Assembly (NCBI RefSeq): GCF_001440405.1
Contig: NZ_LLXX01000207.1
Location: forward strand, 1 to 37,133
DNA from: Bradyrhizobium valentinum
Lineage (GTDB): Bacteria; Pseudomonadota; Alphaproteobacteria; Rhizobiales; Xanthobacteraceae
DNA: 37,133 bases
Reading direction: 5' to 3'
The position numbers and the translations under genes are program-made. Under the pieces are notes generated by a model. The model ran no database searches. It was not told the origin of the DNA and saw nothing but the letters and a program-made list of their open reading frames with translations. Shown here one piece after another: positions 31,675-37,133 of the stretch; position 1 is the stretch's first letter, and each line of letters starts with the position of its first letter.

Positions 31675-33163
31675 GTCGCGGGACGCCCATTGCTGAGCGC
31701 CCCGCCCAGATCCGTACGTGCGCAATTCACGTATACGGCTTCTACCCCGGGTGGCTAACGAGGAAGCGTTGCTCCGGCCATGGATGCAGGATGCGCGGGA
31801 GCGGCAGGTGCTTCGCGGCAATGACGTTCATGCGCGACCAAGTCAGGCGATACCTCTGGCTTCGTCGCCGCAGGCTCAGGAACCAGTGCATCTTGACGTG
31901 ATTACGCACCGCCGGAAGGCTTGTCGGAACCGCGAAGTCGGCATAGTGCCCGTCAGCACGCGCCACGCGTGGACCCACAGATCGTAGACACAGTAGAGGT
32001 AGATGGTTCGCAAGCAACGGTGAGATCACCGCACCCTGCGGCGTCCCGGATCAAGCGGACGATCCTCTTGTCACCGATCCGATGTTCGATGAAGCGGACC
32101 AGCCATGTATGACTGATCGTGTCGAAGAACGACCGGATATCGGCGTCGAGAACCCACCGGACATTGCGTCCTTTGATCCCGTACGCGAGCGCGTCCAGCG
32201 CACCATGCTGGCTCCGCTCCGGACGGAACCCGTAGCTGAAGCCCAGGAACTCCGCTTCGTAGATTGGCGTCAGGATCATGACCACCGCCGCCTGGACGCT
32301 CTTGTCCTCGATCGCGGCGATGCGAGCGGACGTTGCTTGCCATCCGCCTTCGGAATGTAGGTCCGACGCGTCGGCAACGTTCGATACGCTCCTGTCTGGA
32401 CTCGGCGGTGAAGGCCTCTCAGATTCTCCTTGAGGTTCTCCGCGTACCGGTCCCACGTCACCTGATCGATGCCGGCGGCTGCGCGCCTCTTCAGCGAGGT
32501 ATGCCGCACGCAGGCAGTCGGCGGAGACCTGGTGCAGGAGCACCGTCGGCTTCTCCTTCTTGTTCCTGTTGACGGCTTCTCGTATGTGGGCTCGCGCCTG
32601 GGACACGGCTTTCCGGCTCTGCGTCCGGACCGTGCTTTGCGAGTCCGCATTCCCCTTGGTCCCATCCATTTGCTCGATCGGCTCCGCCGCAGCACAAGCC
32701 GCGTTGTTCGCCGACTTCCTCGGTACTCTGGGCGAGTCCGACTTCTCCGCATCGTGCATCACGGGCTGCGGCCTCCGGCCTTCCCCGTGCGGCCCCAGGC
32801 GCGGCAGCCCAGGGCAGTGCGGAGACCTCCCGGTTCCCGCGCAGAAGATGTGCGCACATGCCAGGGTCTTAGACGGCGCGGAGCCAATCGGGCACTCGCG
32901 ATCGCGTGCCCGACCGTATTGCCTTCTGCCGGAACGAGGGCATCGGCACTCCGGATGATTGGAATTTCGCCGCTCAATGGCTGGCCTATGCGTTCCCCTG
33001 TCAACGCTTCACGCGTCGTCTCGCGACGACCCGCGGATGACTTGGGCCGGTGTGGATCGCTACTCCTTCACCGTGAAGGACTTGCACCTTCTGTCTTCTG
33101 CCGGTCTCCTAGCGTACCGCTCCAATCCATCATGGAAAGGCCCTTCACAGAACCGGACGCCAC
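31675..33163 (-). mobile_element. Degenerate bacterial group II intron
   Basis: On the minus strand a ~1.49-kb element has the order 5' ribozyme region, reverse-transcriptase gene, domain V/VI. The 5' end is placed near a GTGGCGTCCGG motif at 33163. Domain I contains a GTGCAAGTCCTTCACGGTGA stretch near 33080, typical of bacterial group II introns. After the protein gene, a domain-V-like hairpin (GCCGTATACG ... CGCACGTACGG, ~31735-31705) and a domain-VI-like stem ending GCGAC at 31675 follow. Boundaries are estimated to within tens of bases. The encoded maturase is broken, so any mobility would need a protein in trans. Confidence 0.7.
31742..32762 (-). pseudogene. ltrA: Group II intron reverse transcriptase/maturase (LtrA-like), frameshifted and deleted
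   Basis: Pieces of one LtrA-type protein are found in changing frames. The N-terminus from 32762 (E-P-I-E-Q-M-D-G-T-K-G-N, later K-K-E-K-P-T-V-L-L-H-Q-V) moves near 32490 to another frame (A-A-G-I-D-Q-V-T-W-D-R-Y-A-E-N-L). Near 32330 it returns (I-Y-E-A-E-F-L-G-F-S-Y-G-F-R-P, D-A-D-I-R-S-F-F-D). It then jumps from R-L-I-R directly to G-T-P-Q-G-A-V-I-S-P-L-L-A-N, losing about 25 residues. The catalytic YADD box is reduced to Y-A-D-F and most of the thumb/maturase is deleted. Only the extreme C-terminus remains (R-R-R-S-Q-R-Y-R-L-T-W, R-I-L-H-P-W-P-E-Q-R-F). The enzyme cannot be active. Confidence 0.85.
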
Positions 33164-33247
33164 AACCTATTCGGTACCTTCTCAGAGGGAGTATGAAGGA
33201 CAGCGGAAAAACACAGAATTTCGCTAGGACGAGAAAGCTGGTCGCTG

Positions 33248-33541
33248 ATGCGGGCGGATGCGATCACCTACAAAGATTACAACGCCTATAGCATGCTCTA
33301 TCTCTACCATCCGTTTCGGAAAGAAATCATGAGGCAGGTAGTTGCCAATATCCATTCATCCATCTCAGCCAGGGAGCAAGAGATGTTGGTCATCTACAAC
33401 AATCCGGTCTGCCATGAGCTTATCATCAAGGATGGCGTGTTCTGCAAACAAAGGGAATATCCGGACGGATGGGGAAACGGAATCTTCGTTTATTCGAACA
33501 AAAATCTGCAGCATTCCAGGTTGCATCGTTCTCTTTCATAG
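33248..33541 (+). pseudogene. C-terminal fragment of a SAM-dependent methyltransferase
   Basis: 97 codons, open back to 33197 without a proper start. The sequence M-L-Y-L-Y-H-P-F-R followed by I-H-S-S-I and V-I-Y-N-N-P-V-C-H resembles the last third of class I SAM-dependent methyltransferases (pattern D-x-x-Y-L-Y-N-P-F ... Y-N-N-P). The SAM-binding N-terminal part is absent. Base composition is clearly lower in GC than the surroundings. It lies 34 bases from the intron 5' end, but no matching upstream exon is seen on the other side of the intron. I call it a truncated, horizontally acquired remnant; function is lost or very doubtful. Confidence 0.55.
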
Positions 33542-33754
33542 TATTTTTTACTTAGTAGCGGAAAATTAGAGCGCCGCTGATAGTGCAACTCAATTGACGG
33601 TCGAACTCGAAACAAGCAGCAACCTACTCGCTGGCGGTTCTGGACGAGGTTTCATCGCGCGGACGTTGTCGCAGATGGGTCACTGGACTAAACCGCTCGC
33701 GCGGTAGGGCACGACGGCAGGCGGCACGGCCAAGAGGATAGCGCAGCGCGGCGT

Positions 33755-33797
33755 CCTGTCTTGAGATGAGGGGTTCGCAACCTTCACCCAAGACAGG
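33755..33797. repeat. Inverted repeat before the recombinase fragment
   Basis: CCTGTCTTG (33755-33763) and CAAGACAGG (33789-33797) form a perfect 9-base stem with a 25-base loop that itself contains GGTTCGCAACC. The right arm includes the ribosome site of the recombinase stub. It may be a recombination or regulatory site of the original element. Confidence 0.45.
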
Positions 33798-33805
33798 AGC
33801 ATCCC

Positions 33806-33937
33806 ATGACCGACGAGGCAGTAAGCCCGTTGCACCGGCGCATGATCGAAGACATGACGATCCGCAAGTTCGCGCCAAAGACCCAACATCACTATTATGC
33901 AATAGGGTCTAGCGACGTGCGCGGTTCAATTGGCTGA
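33806..33937 (+). pseudogene. N-terminal stub of a tyrosine recombinase (IS91-associated integrase type)
   Basis: An ATG with AGGAG upstream starts a 43-codon frame. The first ~30 residues (S-P-L-H-R-R-M-I-E-D-M-T-I-R-K-F-A-P-K-T-Q, then H-H-Y) are the conserved beginning of the SAM-like N-terminal domain of tyrosine recombinases encoded next to IS91-type transposases. After residue ~31 the sequence becomes unrelated and soon stops inside the end of the NRPS-like gene. The catalytic domain is missing. The truncation point near 33900 probably marks a deletion or insertion junction beside the NRPS-like gene. Confidence 0.68.
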
Positions 33938-36565
33938 GCGCGCCGTCAGCACAGCATCAATTCTTTGCCGCAGATGGTCAATCAGCGGTTCAGCGCCGAT
34001 CGTCAGGCAGCCATGATGTCCCCCAGCGACCGGGATCAGTTCGAGTTGAGAGCTGAGATGCCGCCACGCCAGGCCCTCGTGTTCGGCCGCGTAAAAAGCC
34101 ACAGGGACCTCGAGCGGTGCCGGAAGATATTGCGCCATTGCAATTGAATAGGCGTCCCATAACGCCGGCGGAACCTCATTATTGGGATTGGACAATGCGT
34201 CATACAGCTTGGCGATCCGCTCGGGGAACTGCCTCAGCTGAGCTATCGCCTTGAAGAACCGCTCCAGCCGGGCCATCAGTTCATACGTCTCCCGCAGAAG
34301 GTAAGGCGAAACTATGGGCTTCATCAGCCCGAGGATCGCCCGCGGCGCCGGACGGGCAGTGACGGTCGGCGGGTCGACCATCGCAACTATATCGACCTTG
34401 TGGCCGGCTGCCATCAGCAGGCGGGCTGCTTCGAACGCCACCATGGCACCGTTGCATTTGCCGCCCAGGAGGAAAGGACCGCTGCTCTGCCTCTCCAGAA
34501 TATGCGGCAGGCGGTCGGCAGCCATCTCCTCGATCGATGGCGGAATCGGTTCCCCATGGAGGCCATGGGGATCGATGGAGATGATCGGGTAATCGGGCCC
34601 GAAAAGCTCCACCACCCGCCGCATGCACGAGTGGCCGCTGACGAGATCTCCGTTGAAGAAGTACAGGGGAGGCCGATGGCTACAGGCACTGAACTGGAAG
34701 AACGGCGGCGCCACCAGCGTGCCCGCATGCATGGCGATTCTTGGCGCAAGTCGCCGGATTGTTTCTGCCCCGAATAGGATCGTTTCCGGTACGGGGTGGC
34801 CAACGAGCCGCTCGACCTCGATGAGCATTTCCATCGCTTGCAGGGAATCACCACCGCAGGCAAAAAAATCATCGTCGACCGTCACAGCCTCGGACTTGAG
34901 CAGCCTTCGCCATAGGGTCAGCAGTTCAGCTTCCAGATCCAATGGCGCTTTGTTCACAGCAGGCAGCGGCATCGCCTCCTGATGACCCAACAGCCCGTCG
35001 AGCAACTCGCGCAGCCGTCGCCGTTGAACCTTTCCCGTCGCCCCCTTTGGCAGTTGGTCGAGAATCAGAATGCGCCGCGGAATCTTGAACGAGGCCAACT
35101 CGCGTTGCAGGAACTGTCGAACCTGCACAGGTGTCGTCTGCGCGCCAGGATGGGGAATGATGGCGGCTGCGACGTCATCGCCAAGGCGTGGATGGGCGAT
35201 TGCGAAAGCAGCGGCTTCGGCTATGGCCGGATGGCGTAGTAGCGCGGATTCGACCTCAGCAGGGGCAATCTTTTCACCGCCGCGGTTGATCAGTTCACTC
35301 AGGCGACCGTGCAGGGATAGGAAACCGTCTCCGTCGAGGCTGCCGATATCGCCGGTGCGAAACCAGCCCTCTCTGAAAGCAGCTTGGTTGAGTTCCGACG
35401 CATCGAGATAGCCAGAGATCACGGTGGGACCACGAACCCAGATCTCACCCCGCTCGCCGGCCGGCAAGGGATGTCCATCCTCACCAACAATGGCCACGGT
35501 ATCAGGCCAAGGTTGCCCGCAAGTCCCAGGCCTATTCGGCCCGGGCGGCGGCAGGTTAGCGGCGATTTGCGCAGCTTCGCTGGAGCCGTAATGCTCCAGC
35601 ACCGGCACGCCCAAAATGCGCTGCAGGCCGTCTTGCACCTCCTCCGGAAGCGGCGCGCCACCCGACACAGCGAACCGCAGAGTGTGCGCCGCCGGCGCAT
35701 CCTCAAGGCTTGCTGCCTTATCCAGCACGGCAGCGTGAAGCGTAGGACCTGCCGAGTACCAAGTCGGCCGAAGGACATCGAGCCACTCGTCCAGCGCCAC
35801 AACGGCACTGTTCGCCGGGACGGCAATGCTGCCGCCCGTCAGGAGCGGTGTGAAGACCGTTACTTTGAGCCCATGGGAATAGTAAGGAGACGAAACGCTC
35901 AGGCAACGATCCCTGTGTGTGAGGCCGAACCAGGAGTGAAGTCGTGCGGCCGCCGCCAGCATATTGCTATGACTGAACGGAATGAGCTTTGGCTGCGCGG
36001 TCGTGCCCGACGTCTGCAGGATGAAGGCGGGCGAGCCCGGATCAGGCTCAGCGTCAATCGCAGGGGAGTTGGAGACCTGCACTGCGATATTGAGTCCAAG
36101 CAGACCTTGTCCGACAGGAGCGGCTTCGATGATGGGAAGCCTCCTCAGCTCAGCGGCCTGGCGAGCCTCAGAGGCACTGCCTTGCGGCAGGAGAAGAGCG
36201 TTCAGGCGCAGCATGTCGAGACGCTGATCAATCTCCGCCTGGGACAGTCGTGGATCAAGAGGAACCGCGATGCTGCAGCAGGCTACCGCCACGATGGTGA
36301 GAACCGCATCCGTGCTGTTAGGCATGAGTACCCCGATCCGGGCGTTGCAATCGAACCCAGCCAAACGCAACTGCCGGCGGATGCTGTCCAACTGGCGCTG
36401 AAGATCGCGGTACGTCAGGGGCGCAAACGTGGCGGAGACAATCGCAGGCTGATGTGGGAACGAACTGGCAGTCCGACCGATGACTTGGCCCAGTGTTAAT
36501 TTGGCTTCAGCCTCTGTGCCGTCTCGCATTGGACTGTCCGCTTTGACCGCTCCGTCGGGGCGCAA
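33926..36565 (-). CDS. NRPS-like A-T-TE enzyme with cysteine thioesterase
   Basis: 879 residues from TTG 36565; ATG 36529 gives 867 and is an equal alternative. Residues ~25-525 form an AMP-binding adenylation domain with all cores: S-G-T-T-A-Q-P-K (A3), Y-G-S-S-E-A (A5), G-W-F-R-T-G-D (A7), G-R-L-S-E-L-I-N-R-G-G-E-K-I (A8), G-A-T-G-K-V (A10, with Lys). Residues ~545-620 are a carrier domain with F-F-A-C-G-G-D-S-L (Ser574). Residues ~650-870 are an alpha/beta-hydrolase thioesterase in which G-x-S-x-G reads G-K-C-N-G (Cys704), with later D and H (G-G-H-H-G). No condensation domain is present. Stand-alone A-T-TE enzymes activate one acid and release, dimerise or cyclise it. No phosphopantetheinyl transferase is in the window. 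Confidence 0.88.
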   Translation of the reverse strand: MRPDGAVKADSPMRDGTEAEAKLTLGQVIGRTASSFPHQPAIVSATFAPLTYRDLQRQLDSIRRQLRLAGFDCNARIGVLMPNSTDAVLTIVAVACCSIAVPLDPRLSQAEIDQRLDMLRLNALLLPQGSASEARQAAELRRLPIIEAAPVGQGLLGLNIAVQVSNSPAIDAEPDPGSPAFILQTSGTTAQPKLIPFSHSNMLAAAARLHSWFGLTHRDRCLSVSSPYYSHGLKVTVFTPLLTGGSIAVPANSAVVALDEWLDVLRPTWYSAGPTLHAAVLDKAASLEDAPAAHTLRFAVSGGAPLPEEVQDGLQRILGVPVLEHYGSSEAAQIAANLPPPGPNRPGTCGQPWPDTVAIVGEDGHPLPAGERGEIWVRGPTVISGYLDASELNQAAFREGWFRTGDIGSLDGDGFLSLHGRLSELINRGGEKIAPAEVESALLRHPAIAEAAAFAIAHPRLGDDVAAAIIPHPGAQTTPVQVRQFLQRELASFKIPRRILILDQLPKGATGKVQRRRLRELLDGLLGHQEAMPLPAVNKAPLDLEAELLTLWRRLLKSEAVTVDDDFFACGGDSLQAMEMLIEVERLVGHPVPETILFGAETIRRLAPRIAMHAGTLVAPPFFQFSACSHRPPLYFFNGDLVSGHSCMRRVVELFGPDYPIISIDPHGLHGEPIPPSIEEMAADRLPHILERQSSGPFLLGGKCNGAMVAFEAARLLMAAGHKVDIVAMVDPPTVTARPAPRAILGLMKPIVSPYLLRETYELMARLERFFKAIAQLRQFPERIAKLYDALSNPNNEVPPALWDAYSIAMAQYLPAPLEVPVAFYAAEHEGLAWRHLSSQLELIPVAGGHHGCLTIGAEPLIDHLRQRIDAVLTARSAN

Positions 36566-37082
36566 TCAACATAGCGGGAAAGAGTGGCATGGGGAAACAA
36601 GACGCCGCTAATCCTTAATTTCCATGCCCAGAACTGCTTCGCGAAGGCCGAGGAACAATCGGAATCGGTGAGGGTTGATCTAATGCTTCCAGCCGAAAGG
36701 TGCCCCCCGACTGCTGGAAGAAAACCCGTATCGTTCGGGTTGGCGGCCCCCTTGTTGGGGCCGTTTTAAATTCGAATGGCTCGGCTTTCCCTCCATCAAA
36801 CGAACCGGCCTCAGCGTTGAGCAATGCCGCCGGCCCCCGTTGCAATACAGGACGATCCCTACCAGCCGCTTGCAGTGCCCCAAATAGCCCCTCGCACAGG
36901 AGAGTCCGTCTCTATCAATGCAATTGCGGCATTCGGAATCGGGGTGTCACAGATAACCCGTAGCAAAGACACCCGCCTTCCCATTGATCGGGCAACTGGC
37001 AATGATGAGTACCTCGGGTTGCTTAGGCGAATCTCTCATGGGTTATTTTGCTCTTCGTCGGAAGGCCGCATCTAGGAGGGCA
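36566..37082. other. Intergenic region with hairpins before the right-edge gene
   Basis: Open frames on both strands cross the hairpins below and lack ribosome sites, so I treat this as non-coding. An 83-codon frame (36824-37075) ends just before the right-edge gene and cannot be fully excluded, but it shows no recognisable motif. Confidence 0.4.
36723..36767 (+). terminator. Tandem hairpins with T run, terminator-like
   Basis: Two stems follow each other: AACCCG/CGGGTT (36723-36741) and CGGCCCC/GGGGCCG (36744-36763, 6-base loop), the second followed by TTTT (36764-36767). This is an intrinsic-terminator pattern on the plus strand. On the minus strand the first stem is itself followed by a TTTTC run, so it may work in both directions. 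No clear upstream plus-strand gene feeds it; a small RNA or leader is possible. Confidence 0.5.
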
Positions 37083-37133
37083 ATGACCACCATACTCGAC
37101 ATCAACTGCCGGAACATCACGGCGGACCGGCCG
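37083..37133 (+). CDS. Start of an unidentified gene cut by the right edge
   Basis: Only 17 codons are visible, beginning M-T-T-I-L-D-I-N-C-R-N. The start is convincing because AGGAGGG lies 4-5 bases upstream. The family cannot be judged. Confidence 0.55.
   Translation, partial: MTTILDINCRNITADRP

Noticed and set aside
31953..32762. Intact 269-residue reverse transcriptase gene
   Set aside because: Only parts of this frame match LtrA; the remaining motifs are in other frames, so the gene is broken.
36615..36845. Small minus-strand frame upstream of the NRPS-like gene
   Set aside because: It runs through the tandem hairpin/terminator sequence and has no ribosome site.

Overview
The window looks like an alphaproteobacterium of the Bradyrhizobium type. 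This rests on high GC content, ATGA-coupled operons, and a complete rhizobial-style (Rhc) type III secretion system (T3SS) with a split secretin and an OmpR-type activator in the TtsI position. No rRNA, tRNA or CRISPR array is visible.

Positions 1-21,000 hold the T3SS and its regulators. A rightward operon (7222-15762) carries sctI-J-K-L-N-O-Q-R-S-T-U, most genes overlapping by a few bases. Divergent from it, leftward, come sctC1 (N-terminal secretin half), two small glycine-rich proteins that look like pilus or needle subunits (below a good tts-box-like palindrome), then sctD, sctX, sctY, sctV, a TPR lipoprotein, and a partial gene running off the left edge. Converging on sctU are a CpaD-like protein and a CpaC-type secretin. 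Upstream of these lie an OmpR-family response regulator and a hybrid histidine kinase. Three features are unusual: SctU has lost the NPTH self-cleavage motif (RDES instead); SctX/SctY-like proteins sit between SctD and SctV; and the outer-membrane module (CpaC-type secretin, CpaD-like protein, TadD-like TPR lipoprotein) resembles that of a Tad pilus. No translocators, needle-length ruler or gatekeeper were recognised.

Positions 21,000-28,100 look like ordinary accessory chromosome: a DUF3750 protein, a PLP fold-type-I protein whose stop overlaps it, a small Myb/SANT-like protein, a mandelate-racemase-subgroup enolase-superfamily enzyme, a small exported protein, and a two-gene operon of a Tat-exported metallo-beta-lactamase-fold protein and a SCO1/SenC copper protein.

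Positions 28,126-31,398 encode one open 1090-residue chimera: a NarL/FixJ-type receiver plus LuxR helix-turn-helix, followed by Ig/VCBS-like segments, RTX calcium-binding repeats and six 34-residue tandem repeats. Its receiver lacks the normal phospho-acceptor aspartate.

Positions 31,500-33,940 are mobile-element debris: a decayed group II intron with a frameshifted, internally deleted reverse transcriptase, a 5'-truncated methyltransferase, and the N-terminal stub of a tyrosine recombinase. Beyond that is a stand-alone A-T-TE NRPS-like enzyme whose thioesterase has Cys in place of the nucleophilic Ser, then a hairpin-rich non-coding stretch and the first 17 codons of a gene leaving the right edge.
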